This document shows, in pieces, positions 8,861 through 17,874 of a DNA stretch of 64,000 bases (position 1 is the first letter of the stretch; every line of letters starts with the position of its first letter). This DNA is from Gillisia sp. UBA3175 (GTDB taxonomy: Bacteria > Bacteroidota > Bacteroidia > Flavobacteriales > Flavobacteriaceae), in assembly GCA_002364325.1 (NCBI GenBank), contig DEXV01000003.1:659229-723228 (forward strand), given 5' to 3'. A program made the translations under genes and the position numbers. The notes below the pieces were generated by a model, which was not told the DNA's origin, did not search any database, and saw nothing but the letters and a program-made list of their open reading frames with translations.

Positions 8861-9664
8861 ATGGGATTATTTAAAAAAAATCCATTTGGACATTATCTGT
8901 ATATAAAAAAATGGCTCATCCGAATTTTCGGAGTGCTATCTCATAGACGCTATAGAGGATTTAATGAGCTGCATATTGAAGGATCTGAGATCATTAAAAA
9001 ACTTCCCGATAACAATGTATTATTTGTCTCTAATCATCAAACCTATTTTGCAGATGTAACCGCCATGTTCCATGTATTTAATGCAAGTTTAAGTGGAAGA
9101 GTAGATAACATAAAAAATGTGGGATACTTATGGCAGCCTAAACTTAATTTATATTATGTGGCAGCTAAAGAAACAATGCAAGCTGGATTGTTAACCAGAA
9201 TTATGGCTTACGCAGGAGCTATTTCTGTTGTTAGGACATGGCGATCGAAAGGGGAAGATATACAAAGGGAAGTAAATGCTGAAGACACGCAAAACATAGG
9301 CCTCGCCTTAAAAGATGGTTGGGTAATCACATTTCCTCAAGGTACAACAAAACCATTTAAGCCTATTAGAAAAGGAACCGCACACATTATTAAGCAATAC
9401 AAGCCAATCGTAATCCCAATTGTTATAGATGGATTTAGACGTTCTTTCGATAAAAAAGGAATTCGGTTAAAGAAAAGAGGAATCCTTCAGTCTTTTCAAA
9501 TCAAACCAGCTTTGGAATTTGATTATGAAAACGACAGCATAGAGGAAATTGTTGAAAAACTAGAATTCGCCATCGAGCAACATTGTTCTTTCTTAAAAGT
9601 AATTCCTCAAGAAGAGCTTGAAGCTATAGAAGAATTAAATAAAACCAGACAATGGGAATATTAA
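8861..9664 (+). CDS. PlsC-like acyltransferase with variant motifs
   Basis: 267 residues with a lysophospholipid acyltransferase fold. Block I reads SNHQTYFAD, that is H-x5-D rather than the usual H-x4-D, and block III reads FPQGTTKPF, where most PlsC proteins have FPEGT. I have the impression this variant is usual in a Bacteroidota subfamily, so it is likely active, but its substrate may not be lysophosphatidate. There is no signal peptide; a hydrophobic N-terminal part suggests membrane association. It is possibly cotranscribed with the Nudix gene. Confidence 0.8.
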   Translation: MGLFKKNPFGHYLYIKKWLIRIFGVLSHRRYRGFNELHIEGSEIIKKLPDNNVLFVSNHQTYFADVTAMFHVFNASLSGRVDNIKNVGYLWQPKLNLYYVAAKETMQAGLLTRIMAYAGAISVVRTWRSKGEDIQREVNAEDTQNIGLALKDGWVITFPQGTTKPFKPIRKGTAHIIKQYKPIVIPIVIDGFRRSFDKKGIRLKKRGILQSFQIKPALEFDYENDSIEEIVEKLEFAIEQHCSFLKVIPQEELEAIEELNKTRQWEY

Positions 9665-9689
9665 ATTCGCTTCAATAATCCCAAAGTTA

Positions 9690-10325
9690 TTATAGTTCTA
9701 GCTTCTTTAATTCGATATAATTCTTCTTTAATCTTTTAAGTAAAATCCCGTAGAGCAATCTGTAAAAAAGCCAGATCAAGCCTAGGAATATAGCAAGGAC
9801 TAGAATACTTACTCCAATAAATTTTAACCAATCTACTGCATCAAAGGCATATTTAGAGGCCGATTCTATTTCTTTTTCGCTGTGTTTTAATATCATATAT
9901 CCAGAGATCCCAACCACTGTTATACCTGTAGAAATAAGAACATAGCCTATATAGAATTTTACCGTTCTCCGTACGTTTAAAATATTTCTCATTAAAGTAG
10001 CAGCATCATCTGTGGTTGAGATTCTTCTATAATTTCTATAAAATCTATAGATAAAGTAAAAGGTAATTGCATAACTAACAATATATAATATAGTTACGAT
10101 CTCCTCTAAATTGTTCTTCTCTATATCCTCCCAATATTTATCTCCAGAGAATATAATGTTTAAAAGGGTTGCAACTATAAGTTCTATAATACTTATGTAG
10201 AATATCCATTTTACAATAGAATGGGAACGCTTCCATATCATTTTATAGATCTGGTCAAAACTTAGTTTAGGATAATTTCCTTGCTGCCTATTCCAGTCCT
10301 TTTTTAATAAATCTAATTCATCCAT
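9690..10325 (-). CDS. Four-helix membrane protein paired with an ECF sigma factor
   Basis: 211 residues. A soluble N-terminus (MDELDLLKKDWNRQQGNYPKLS) is followed by four membrane helices (about 38-60, 78-98, 122-145, 165-190). It begins five bases after the ECF sigma gene stops, so the two are an operon. The cytoplasmic N-terminus suggests a membrane anti-sigma role, but no recognised anti-sigma domain is visible. Homologues in databases often carry the label beta-carotene monooxygenase, which nothing in this sequence supports. Confidence 0.7.
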   Translation of the reverse strand: MDELDLLKKDWNRQQGNYPKLSFDQIYKMIWKRSHSIVKWIFYISIIELIVATLLNIIFSGDKYWEDIEKNNLEEIVTILYIVSYAITFYFIYRFYRNYRRISTTDDAATLMRNILNVRRTVKFYIGYVLISTGITVVGISGYMILKHSEKEIESASKYAFDAVDWLKFIGVSILVLAIFLGLIWLFYRLLYGILLKRLKKNYIELKKLEL

Positions 10326-10330
10326 ACGCT

Positions 10331-10825
10331 TTAAGGATTTAAAATTTTCTTTAGCTTTGTTTTTACTCTATTCATCTTCACTCGAGCATTCACTTCACTA
10401 ATCCCCATTGTTTCAGATATTTCTTTATAATTTTTGTCTTCAAGATATAGAAAAACTAAAGCCTTATCTATATCGTTAAGTTCCTTTACTGCATTATATA
10501 ACAAGGACAGTTGTTGCTCTGTTTCGTCATTATATTCTTCTACTTTTATTCGAAAATGAACAGAGTCGTAATCCTGAGTCTGAATTCCTCTCTTTTTCTT
10601 ACGGTATAAGGTAATTGCTGTATTTAAGGCAACGCGGTACATCCAAGTACTAAATTTTGCATCTCCTCTAAATTTTGGATATGCTTTCCAGAGCTGGATT
10701 GTTATTTCTTGAAATAGATCATTGTGGGAAGCCTGATCATTAGTATAAATTCTACATATTTTGTGAACAATATTCTGGTCTCTCTCCAGATTTGTTACAA
10801 ATTGATGTTCTAATTCTTTCTCCAC
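10331..10825 (-). CDS. ECF-type RNA polymerase sigma factor
   Basis: 164 residues with sigma region 2 (about 15-80, including DLFQEITIQLWKAYPKFRGD and FSTWMYRVALNTAI) and region 4 (about 105-160, including YKEISETMGISEVNARVKMN). It lacks regions 1 and 3, as ECF factors do. It is the first gene of a two-gene unit with the membrane protein at 9690-10325 and lies divergent from ndh across 183 bases. Confidence 0.9.
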   Translation of the reverse strand: MEKELEHQFVTNLERDQNIVHKICRIYTNDQASHNDLFQEITIQLWKAYPKFRGDAKFSTWMYRVALNTAITLYRKKKRGIQTQDYDSVHFRIKVEEYNDETEQQLSLLYNAVKELNDIDKALVFLYLEDKNYKEISETMGISEVNARVKMNRVKTKLKKILNP

Positions 10826-11008
10826 AAATTCTTTTTACAATGGATTAGTCTCTATAAATCTAACTCCGTTACAGTCATCATTAAAAAATAGTCTTTTGAA
10901 CTATAATTTACCTGGAAGATAAATAATTCTTACTTTCGAAGATATATAATTATATACTAAGAAATATTAGTTCAAGATAAGTAAGATCATTTTAAAAAGG
11001 TAGAACGA

Positions 11009-12325
11009 ATGGATCAAAACATGAACATACCCAAGTCTAAATTTCCAAGAATCGTTATTATTGGCGGAGGCTTTGGTGGAATTTCTTTAGCTAAAAAGTT
11101 ATTGAAGCAGGAAGTGCAAACCGTACTAATAGATAAGCACAATTATCATACGTTTCAGCCTTTATTATATCAGGTTTCTACTTCTGGACTAGAGCCAGAT
11201 TCCATTGCCTATCCACTTCGGAAAATTATTAGATCCAACGGTCGTGGTTATTTTAGAATGGCAGATGTCTCTTCTATAGATGCAGAAAAACAAGTGATAC
11301 ACTCTACCATAGGAAATGTTTCTTACGATTATTTAGTGATTGCCACAGGTTCTAGAACTAATTTTTTCGGAAATAAAAGTATTGAGGAAAATAGTATCTG
11401 GATGAAAACGGTACCACAAGCTTTAAACATTAGAAGTTTAATTCTTGAAAATTTAGAACAAGCCGTAATTACAGATGATGTTGAAGAAAGAAAAGCCTTG
11501 CTAAATTTTGTAATTGCAGGTGCCGGTCCAACTGGAGTAGAATTAAGTGGAGCTATTGCTGAGCTTCGTAATAATATTGTGGACAAAGATTATCCAGATC
11601 TGGATGCTTCAGAAATGAAAATTCATCTTATTGAAGGTCTGGATAGGGTTTTGCCACCAATGAGTGAAACTGCTTCTAAAAAAGCTTCCAAATTTCTTAA
11701 AGAACTAGGAGTCCAGATTCATTTAAATACTCAGGTAAAATCTTATGACGGAGAAGTGGTAACAACCAATACAGACGTAAGTTTTAAAACCCAAACTTTT
11801 ATATGGAGTGCTGGTGTAACTGGAGCTCCAGTTCAAGGACTTAATGCCTCTGCTATGTTAGAAAAAGCAAATAGATATGAGGTAAATCAATTTAACCAAG
11901 TTAATGGATATTCTAATGTTTTTGCGATTGGAGATATTGCCGTTATGGAAACAGAAGATTTTCCGAAAGGCCATCCAATGGTTGCGCAGCCTGCAATACA
12001 GCAAGGTAAGCATTTGGCGAAGAATATTTTAAGAAGTATTAAAGGAGAAAAAATGCAGCCTTTTGAATATTTTGATAAAGGAACTATGGCAACTGTTGGA
12101 AGGAACAGAGCAGTTGTAGATCTTGGGAAATATAACTTTGGTGGTTTTTTTGCTTGGTTTGTATGGATGTTTGTTCACCTTTGGTTCTTAATAGGCTTTA
12201 GAAATAGGTTAGTCACCTTTTTTAATTGGGTCTATAATTATGTGAATTACGATAAAGCAGCCCGTCTTATTATTAGGCCATATAAAAAGAATATGAAAAA
12301 AGCGCTTCAGGATAAAGAATACTAA
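11009..12325 (+). CDS. ndh: Type II NADH dehydrogenase (NDH-2)
   Basis: 438 residues. Two Rossmann motifs bind FAD (RIVIIGGGFGGISLAKKLL, near 15) and NADH (VIAGAGPTGVELSGA, near 170). The FAIGDIA motif near residue 310 closes the FAD site. The C-terminal stretch WFVWMFVHLWFLIGFRNRL is the amphipathic or membrane anchor typical of NDH-2. It oxidises NADH and reduces menaquinone at the inner membrane without pumping protons. Monocistronic: it has its own upstream region and a terminator immediately after. Confidence 0.88.
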   Translation: MDQNMNIPKSKFPRIVIIGGGFGGISLAKKLLKQEVQTVLIDKHNYHTFQPLLYQVSTSGLEPDSIAYPLRKIIRSNGRGYFRMADVSSIDAEKQVIHSTIGNVSYDYLVIATGSRTNFFGNKSIEENSIWMKTVPQALNIRSLILENLEQAVITDDVEERKALLNFVIAGAGPTGVELSGAIAELRNNIVDKDYPDLDASEMKIHLIEGLDRVLPPMSETASKKASKFLKELGVQIHLNTQVKSYDGEVVTTNTDVSFKTQTFIWSAGVTGAPVQGLNASAMLEKANRYEVNQFNQVNGYSNVFAIGDIAVMETEDFPKGHPMVAQPAIQQGKHLAKNILRSIKGEKMQPFEYFDKGTMATVGRNRAVVDLGKYNFGGFFAWFVWMFVHLWFLIGFRNRLVTFFNWVYNYVNYDKAARLIIRPYKKNMKKALQDKEY

Positions 12326-12337
12326 ATTAGCAAAAAA

Positions 12338-12366
12338 AAAGTCCCTAAATTTTATTTGGGGACTTT
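12338..12366. terminator. Bidirectional intrinsic terminator
   Basis: AAAGTCCCTAAA pairs with TTTGGGGACTTT (one T-G wobble) around a five-base loop, with A and T runs on both sides. It serves the convergent ndh and hemerythrin genes. Confidence 0.8.
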
Positions 12367-12385
12367 ATGTTTTAGGTGAAAAGTT

Positions 12386-12820
12386 CTATCTATTCTTGGT
12401 GATCGCTTTATTATAATCGTCTGCCAGAGAGATCTTTTGTTTCTCGGTTAATACTTTTCCTGCCATCTGGAAAACTTCATGCTCTTCTTCATCTAAATGA
12501 TGAATTACTTTATGCTCCAGATCCTTTGCAATTTTTAACCAATTAGAAGCACTCATTTCTGCATCTTCCAATTGTTCTACAAGCTCATCCATTTCATGAT
12601 GCTCTGCAACGCTATGTCTGGCTTTTTCTTGAGTCATGTCTTTCTTAATTAAAGGCACATAAAAATGACGTTCCTCTGCATCGGCATGTATTGCTAGTTC
12701 ATGTTTTAACTGGGTAAAAATCTTTTTTCTCTCTTGAGTATCGCCATGGGTTGCAACAAGCTTTTTAACTAAATCTCGTTGGATCTCATGTTCCTGACGT
12801 AATGCTTCAAAAATGTTCAT
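12386..12820 (-). CDS. Hemerythrin-like (HHE domain) protein
   Basis: 144 residues, all helical. Likely di-iron ligands are H11 (RQEHEIQ), H45 and E49 (IHADAEERHFY), H74/H75 (AEHHEMDEL), and H107/H108 and H114 (HHLDEEEHEVF), the spacing of bacterial hemerythrin cation-binding proteins. Roles in oxygen, NO or iron handling are known for the family; which applies here cannot be told. Cytoplasmic. Monocistronic, ending at the shared terminator with ndh. Confidence 0.88.
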   Translation of the reverse strand: MNIFEALRQEHEIQRDLVKKLVATHGDTQERKKIFTQLKHELAIHADAEERHFYVPLIKKDMTQEKARHSVAEHHEMDELVEQLEDAEMSASNWLKIAKDLEHKVIHHLDEEEHEVFQMAGKVLTEKQKISLADDYNKAITKNR

Positions 12821-12990
12821 ATTTTAGGTTAAATTGTTTAGATTTTGAAGATATAAAATTTTGTGTTAAGGTTTATTTAAAATGATTGGTTTTCAATTCA
12901 TCTTTTAAAATCCACAACTCAGTTCTATATTTTTTTATCAACCTATCGTTTTATTGATATTTGAAAAGAATTAAATATAAGTATAGTAAA

Positions 12991-14316
12991 ATGTATAAAC
13001 TGTTATTACAATTATTTAAGGTTAGTGGCCTTATTACGATAGTTCTTATATTATTAGAATTGGTATTCAGTAGCTCCTCTTCAACAAGAGAGCTGGCTAA
13101 TATCTCGTATTGGGGAATCTTCTTTTTCTACAGTTATACACTAACTGCAGTTAACGGAATCTTCTTTTATTTAATGAATAAAAAAATAAATTGGGAAGGG
13201 AAGGGGGTAAAACGTATTGTTTTAGGAGTTATTGGAAGTATTGCCCTAACGCTAATCACCTATTTTTTATGTAGAGCTCTTCATTTAATCTATTTTGAAG
13301 CAAGGTTTGACTTGGATGGATTTATTGCTAATGAGAAGATAAGTAGCTACCTATTTCCTTTGCTTTTTACAGCAATAGTTTCTCTTAGTTTTCATTTATT
13401 TTATTTCTACAAAGCTTTACAGGAAAAACGAGTTGCGGAGCAAAAGATGATAGCAGGAACAGCTTCAGCAAAATTCAATGCCTTAAAAAATCAGTTGGAT
13501 CCACATTTTTTATTTAATAGTTTAAATGTGCTCACTTCCTTGATCGAGGAAAATCCAATTGCTGCACAAAAATTTACCACTTCACTTTCCAAAACCTATA
13601 GGTATGTACTAGAGCAAAAAAATAAGGATCTGGTAGAATTATCTGAGGAATTGAGATTTGCTAAAACGTATATAGAACTTTTAAAAATGAGGTTTGAAGA
13701 TGGGATCAATTTTTCAATCCCCACAGAATTAAAAATGGCAGATGCTAAAATAGTGCCGCTTTCGCTGCAGTTATTACTAGAGAATGCGGTAAAGCACAAT
13801 CGAGTTTCAGCAATTCAGCCACTGCTTATCGAAATATATGAAGATGGATATGAGCTAGTGGTGAGAAACAATCTTCAAGAAAAAGAAATATTAGATAAAG
13901 GAAGTAAAGTGGGCTTATTTAATATACAGCAGCGCTTTGGCCTTTTAACCAAAAGGAAAGTACAAATTCAAAAAACAACCGACTTTTTTGAAGTTAGACT
14001 TCCACTATTAACTAAAAAAATAAGCATTATGAGAACCAATATCGAATTAGATAGTAATGCAAAATATGCTAGAGCTAAAGAAAAAGTTGAAAAAATAAAG
14101 AAGTTTTATGGCAATCTTACTTCGTATTGTATAATTATTCCAGCCTTAGCAATTTTCAACTTTTTTACTAATGATTTTCCTTGGGTAATTTTCCCGGCAA
14201 TTGGATGGGGGATAGGCGTACTTTTTCATGGGATGGAAGTTTTTGGGTATAATCCCATACTTGGCAAGAATTGGGAGGACAAGAAAATAAAAGAATTTAT
14301 GAAACGTAATTATTAA
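12991..14316 (+). CDS. LytS-type sensor histidine kinase fused to a 2TM domain
   Basis: About 441 residues from the ATG at 12991 (a TTG ten codons earlier is also open). Four membrane helices (about 5-140) are followed by a His_kinase domain with the phospho-acceptor H172 in NQLDPHFLFNSLNVL, and an ATPase part with LLLENAVKHN. The kinase homology ends near residue 340 at RLPLLTKK. A complete 2TM domain (about 350-441, with ARAKEKVEKIKKFYGNL and WEDKKIKEFMKR) continues in frame. The join lies at a run of seven A (14014-14020); with one A fewer the kinase would stop and the 2TM part would begin at its own ATG. It heads the unit with the 2TM and LytTR genes. Confidence 0.85.
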   Translation: MYKLLLQLFKVSGLITIVLILLELVFSSSSSTRELANISYWGIFFFYSYTLTAVNGIFFYLMNKKINWEGKGVKRIVLGVIGSIALTLITYFLCRALHLIYFEARFDLDGFIANEKISSYLFPLLFTAIVSLSFHLFYFYKALQEKRVAEQKMIAGTASAKFNALKNQLDPHFLFNSLNVLTSLIEENPIAAQKFTTSLSKTYRYVLEQKNKDLVELSEELRFAKTYIELLKMRFEDGINFSIPTELKMADAKIVPLSLQLLLENAVKHNRVSAIQPLLIEIYEDGYELVVRNNLQEKEILDKGSKVGLFNIQQRFGLLTKRKVQIQKTTDFFEVRLPLLTKKISIMRTNIELDSNAKYARAKEKVEKIKKFYGNLTSYCIIIPALAIFNFFTNDFPWVIFPAIGWGIGVLFHGMEVFGYNPILGKNWEDKKIKEFMKRNY

Positions 14317-14321
14317 TAAAG

Positions 14322-14615
14322 ATGGAAAATTTAGAAAACAATTATCAAAGAGCAAAAGAAAGAGTAGAAGAATTAAAAAAATTCTATAACCACCTTCTCA
14401 GTTATGTTGTAGTGAATATCTTTCTTGCAGGACTCAATTATTATTCTAATCAATGGGAATATCCTTGGTTTTTATGGGTTATCGGAGGATGGGGGATCGG
14501 ATTGATATTTGATGCTTTAAAAGCTTTTCAGATAAATCCAATGTTCAATAAAGACTGGGAAGATCGTAAGATCCAAGCTTTTATGAAAGAAGAGGAAAAA
14601 CAAAAATGGGAATAA
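14322..14615 (+). CDS. 2TM domain-containing protein
   Basis: 97 residues: an N-terminal amphipathic helix (YQRAKERVEELKKFYNHL), two membrane helices with a short WG turn between them, and the ending NKDWEDRKIQAFMKEEE. It is a clear paralogue of the C-terminal domain of the kinase directly upstream. The start lies five bases after the kinase stop. 2TM proteins are typical companions of LytS/LytTR systems in Flavobacteriia and may sense or tune the signal at the membrane; the mechanism is unknown. Confidence 0.88.
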   Translation: MENLENNYQRAKERVEELKKFYNHLLSYVVVNIFLAGLNYYSNQWEYPWFLWVIGGWGIGLIFDALKAFQINPMFNKDWEDRKIQAFMKEEEKQKWE

Positions 14616-14630
14616 TTTAAAATTTTCTGA

Positions 14631-15386
14631 ATGCAAGCAGTTATTGTTGAAGACGAAAAACCATCAGCGAGAAGATTAAATAGAATGTTATCTGGGATGG
14701 ATCTTGAAGTAATTACCATGCTCCATAGTGTTGCTGAAGCTATAGAATGGTTTCAGAATAATGAGCATCCAGAGCTTATCTTTTTAGATATTCAACTTAG
14801 TGATGGTTTGTCTTTTGAGATCTTCGAAAAAGTTGAAATTAGCAGCGCTATTATATTTACCACGGCTTATGATGAATACGCCTTAAAAGCGTTTAAACTA
14901 AATAGTATAGACTACCTCTTAAAGCCCATAGATGATGACGAACTTAAGGAGGCAGTGGATAAGTTCAGTGCAAATAAAACTGCTGCTAAAGGAGCGTTAA
15001 TTAAGGCCGAAGACATTCAGAAATTATTTCAACAACCTACATTAAAAGAATATAAGAAGCGCTATACCTTGCAAGTAGGGCAACACTTGAAGATATTCGA
15101 TCTTAACGAAGTTTGTTGTTTCTATTCAGAGAACAAAGGTACATACCTTCACGCAAGTATAGACCGGAGTTACTTAATGGATAGTAGTTTGGATAAGCTG
15201 GAACAAGAGTTGGATCCTGAAAAGTTCTTTAGGATAAGTAGAAAGTTTATCGTTAATCTGGCTTCGATAAAAGATATTGTTAGTTATTCTAATCTTAGAT
15301 TAGAAGTGAAATTAAATTGTTATAATAAGGAACAACTAATTGTTAGTCGGGAACGCGTAAAACAATTTAAAGAATGGTTAGAGTAA
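14631..15386 (+). CDS. LytTR-family response regulator
   Basis: 251 residues. The receiver domain (1-115) has acidic residues VEDEKPS, phospho-acceptor D53 in LIFLDIQLSDG, T in FTTAYDEY and K in LLKPID. The LytTR DNA-binding domain (about 145-250) includes FFRISRKFIVNLASI. It is the cognate regulator of the kinase two genes upstream, and all three genes are packed within 20 bases of each other. Targets are unknown; many Bacteroidota members act on nearby or surface-related genes. Confidence 0.92.
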   Translation: MQAVIVEDEKPSARRLNRMLSGMDLEVITMLHSVAEAIEWFQNNEHPELIFLDIQLSDGLSFEIFEKVEISSAIIFTTAYDEYALKAFKLNSIDYLLKPIDDDELKEAVDKFSANKTAAKGALIKAEDIQKLFQQPTLKEYKKRYTLQVGQHLKIFDLNEVCCFYSENKGTYLHASIDRSYLMDSSLDKLEQELDPEKFFRISRKFIVNLASIKDIVSYSNLRLEVKLNCYNKEQLIVSRERVKQFKEWLE

Positions 15387-15748
15387 CTGCTTCACTAATA
15401 AACTGTTAAAAAGCAAAATTTTAAAACCGCACAGAATTTATTCTCGTATGTATAGTTGAAGCGAGTTATTCTGGGTAGAATAAGAAATATGTTTTCACTT
15501 TAATTTGAAAGCCGAAATTTGTTTTTATTGCCCTGATTATAAAATTTAGTGAGATTGCTCATTTTAAATTCTACTTATAGAATAATTGTTTTGATTTTTT
15601 TGGTTGGTTAGTGAAGGGTTTGCTTCTTTTTGGGGCAGACTCTTTGCATTTAGAGTATTTTTTAACAAGTAAGTATAAAGAAAAACACCTTTAAAGAACC
15701 TGTATGGTTTTCTAAAGGTGTTTTTAATTGAAAGTTATATAAAGGCTA
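15387..15748. other. 362-base gene-free stretch between convergent units
   Basis: No gene or RNA was recognised. A weak ACTCT/AGAGT hairpin followed by T residues near 15639-15663 could end the LytTR unit. The strong terminator at 15682-15724 closes the opposite sigma/anti-sigma unit. Confidence 0.4.
15682..15724. terminator. Intrinsic terminator
   Basis: AAAACACCTTTA pairs with TAAAGGTGTTTT, and the loop holds a further AGAACC/GGTTTT pairing. It lies 25 bases past the anti-sigma stop and is followed on the minus strand by T residues. Confidence 0.8.
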
Positions 15749-16543
15749 CTAAGAAGAAACTACTCCCAAGGTATACAATTGTTCCATGGTTGGAGATTTG
15801 CTTCCACCAGCAGGTTCCAAGGTAATTCCAAAGGCTTCAGATAAATTGGTATTTTCTAAAGCAAATATTTTATTTTCATCTTCTTCAAAATTATCCAAAA
15901 TTCCGATACTTGTAGGAGTTAATGGTTCTAATTTTAAAGACCATACTTGATAGACCATTCCTCTTGGAGGTTCCGGAAGATCTTTAACATCTATATAGGT
16001 GGTATTAGTCGCTTTATCCCAATAAGCAGTTGCATAGGCATCTGGAGCGACTGCTTGACCAGCCAACGGAACTTTTATAATATTTTTGTCTCTTATTACT
16101 GTAAGAAGCCCTTTAGATTTTTCGGCATCTAAACGAGCATTTGCAATTTGAGATTCCATCTGAGCTTTTTCAACTTGTAAAGCTTGAAGTTCTCCTCGAA
16201 GTTCTTGATTCTTATTAAACATTAAAAACAATCCTAATAAGAAAAGTACGCTTGCCGCCCATCCTATGTACATAGGAAGATTATTGGTTTTTCTAGTTTC
16301 CATGACAATGGTTTTAGAACTATTACCAAGCTTTCGTTTTATTGCATGAATTAGATCTTCTGCATTGCTAGGTGCAATGGTAGCAGATAAGTTTTGCAGC
16401 GTTTCTTCAATTTCTTCTACTTCGGTACGAACCTCAGGAAATTGGTTTAAAATTCGAGTAACTTCCCGGCTCTCTTCCTCTGTAAGTGATCCATACACGT
16501 AAAGTTCAAGGATTCCAGATGATATATATTCGTTAATATCCAT
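15749..16543 (-). CDS. RskA-like anti-sigma factor
   Basis: 264 residues. An N-terminal anti-sigma region (about 1-70, with SGILELYVYGSLTEEESREV) is followed by one membrane helix (about 92-108), a coiled coil (about 110-145) and a periplasmic RskA C-terminal domain with YWDKATNTTYIDVKDLPEPP and YQVWSLKLEPLTPTSIGIL. The zinc-binding HxxxCxxC motif is absent, as in the zinc-free RskA class. It starts one base after the sigma gene, so the pair is cotranscribed. The periplasmic domain is the expected signal receiver. Confidence 0.88.
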   Translation of the reverse strand: MDINEYISSGILELYVYGSLTEEESREVTRILNQFPEVRTEVEEIEETLQNLSATIAPSNAEDLIHAIKRKLGNSSKTIVMETRKTNNLPMYIGWAASVLFLLGLFLMFNKNQELRGELQALQVEKAQMESQIANARLDAEKSKGLLTVIRDKNIIKVPLAGQAVAPDAYATAYWDKATNTTYIDVKDLPEPPRGMVYQVWSLKLEPLTPTSIGILDNFEEDENKIFALENTNLSEAFGITLEPAGGSKSPTMEQLYTLGVVSS

Positions 16544-16544
16544 A

Positions 16545-17072
16545 TTATAATACTTTAGCTCGTAGTTTATCTATACAAACCCTGTTTTTTGTCTTAACGG
16601 TTCCCAAGGGCATTTGTAGTTCTTCTGAAGTTTCCTTTTGAGTGAAACCTTGAAAGAACAATAAGTCTATTAGTTTTCTACAAGTGGGTCCTAGAATATC
16701 AATGTACTTTTGTAGTCCAATAGCATCGATAGATCCAAAGAAATTACTTTTAGACTCTAATATATCTACGAAAATATCACTCTTTAGGTTTAACTTTTTG
16801 TTTTTAAAATCTTTAGACCTTATTTTATCTATAGAAGCATTTCTGGCAATATTTAATACCCAGGTAAAAAATCTCCCTTTTTCGGGATTATAGCTTGATG
16901 CATTATTCCATATTTTTATAAACACATCTTGTAATACCTCTTCGGAAACTGAAGCATCTTTAATAATGCCAAAAATAATTCCGTAAGTACTTTGGGAATA
17001 AAGTTCATAGATACGAGAGAAGGCTTTTTCGTTACCAGACTGTAACTCTTCAATTAATTTGTCTTGCTGCAT
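16545..17072 (-). CDS. ECF sigma factor, SigK-like
   Basis: 175 residues with sigma region 2 (about 10-80, with EEVLQDVFIKIWNNASSYNPEKG and FFTWVLNIARNASIDKIRSK) and region 4 (about 115-170, with FTQKETSEELQMPLGTVKT). It is paired with the RskA-like anti-sigma factor downstream. It lies just below sodC, but a terminator separates them. It belongs to a different ECF class from the factor at 10331-10825, which has an unrelated membrane partner. Confidence 0.9.
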   Translation of the reverse strand: MQQDKLIEELQSGNEKAFSRIYELYSQSTYGIIFGIIKDASVSEEVLQDVFIKIWNNASSYNPEKGRFFTWVLNIARNASIDKIRSKDFKNKKLNLKSDIFVDILESKSNFFGSIDAIGLQKYIDILGPTCRKLIDLLFFQGFTQKETSEELQMPLGTVKTKNRVCIDKLRAKVL

Positions 17073-17122
17073 AGGAGTGATATTGTTCTTAAAAGTATAA
17101 AAATATTCTATTTAAAATAAAG

Positions 17123-17144
17123 AAAGCAACCCGGAGGTTGCTTT
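17123..17144 (-). terminator. Intrinsic terminator after sodC
   Basis: A perfect nine-base stem, AAAGCAACC with GGTTGCTTT, around a CGGA loop, 26 bases beyond the sodC stop. Confidence 0.8.
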
Positions 17145-17170
17145 TTATTAAAATATCTTTAAAATTTGAG

Positions 17171-17752
17171 TTACATCTTAATAGATCCACATCCAACTCT
17201 GGTTCCAGCATCTCCAGAAGGTTGCGATGTAAAATCGTCTACACCATCATGAATTACTACCGCTTTACCAACAATATTCTTTGTGTCATCCTCACATCCA
17301 ATACACCATTTATCTGTAGTCATTGTAATGGTACCATTACCATTTCCATCTACTTTAAAGTTTCCTATATCCCCTCTATGATATCCTGATGCATTGCCCC
17401 ATTTTCCATGTTGTTCGAAAGTTGGATTCCAATGTCCTCCAGCAGAAGATCCATCTGCTGCAGAACAATCTGCACTTTCATGTAAATGAATAGCATGCAT
17501 TCCTTCTGCAAGACCATCAATAATAGCTGTCATAGTTACCTCACCGTTTTCTTCAGTAAACACTACGTTTCCAGAAAGTTTACTATCGCTTTTTGGCTCT
17601 AATGTCACTTTAACTTTTTTAACAACAACCTCTTCTTCCTGAGTCATCTCGGTATCAGAAGATTTGTCGTTTTCTTTTTCTTTCTTATCGTTTTTGCATC
17701 CAACTGTTAATAAAGTAGCGCAAAATAAAAGTGTTAGACTAATTCTTTTCAT
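17171..17752 (-). CDS. sodC: Cu/Zn superoxide dismutase lipoprotein
   Basis: 193 residues. A lipoprotein signal ends in the lipobox TVGC, followed by a very charged linker rich in K, E and D. The SodC domain (about 50-193) has copper and zinc ligands in HAIHLHESADCSA and GGHWNPTFEQHG, the HRGDIGNF loop and VVIHDGVDD. The disulfide cysteines are in ADCS and GCGSI. It converts superoxide to peroxide outside the cytoplasm. It has its own promoter-like site upstream and a terminator downstream, so it is a single-gene unit. Confidence 0.93.
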   Translation of the reverse strand: MKRISLTLLFCATLLTVGCKNDKKEKENDKSSDTEMTQEEEVVVKKVKVTLEPKSDSKLSGNVVFTEENGEVTMTAIIDGLAEGMHAIHLHESADCSAADGSSAGGHWNPTFEQHGKWGNASGYHRGDIGNFKVDGNGNGTITMTTDKWCIGCEDDTKNIVGKAVVIHDGVDDFTSQPSGDAGTRVGCGSIKM

Positions 17753-17785
17753 AATTAAAATTGATTGGTTTTACAATGAACTCAT

Positions 17786-17817
17786 CTAAAGTACTTGTAT
17801 AATAGGGATTCTCCAAA
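17786..17817 (-). promoter_or_regulatory. Putative sodC promoter
   Basis: On the minus strand TTTG (17817-17814) is followed after 20 bases by TACTTTAG (17793-17786), one mismatch from TAnnTTTG. It lies 34 bases upstream of the sodC start. Confidence 0.4.
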
Positions 17818-17874
17818 GATTTAAGTATTGCTTAACATTAGAGACAAACTTGAAAACTTCAATTCATTTTGTTT

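Noticed and set aside
9690..10325. Beta-carotene 15,15'-monooxygenase
   Set aside because: That label circulates for similar flavobacterial proteins, but this is a four-helix membrane protein with no oxygenase motif.
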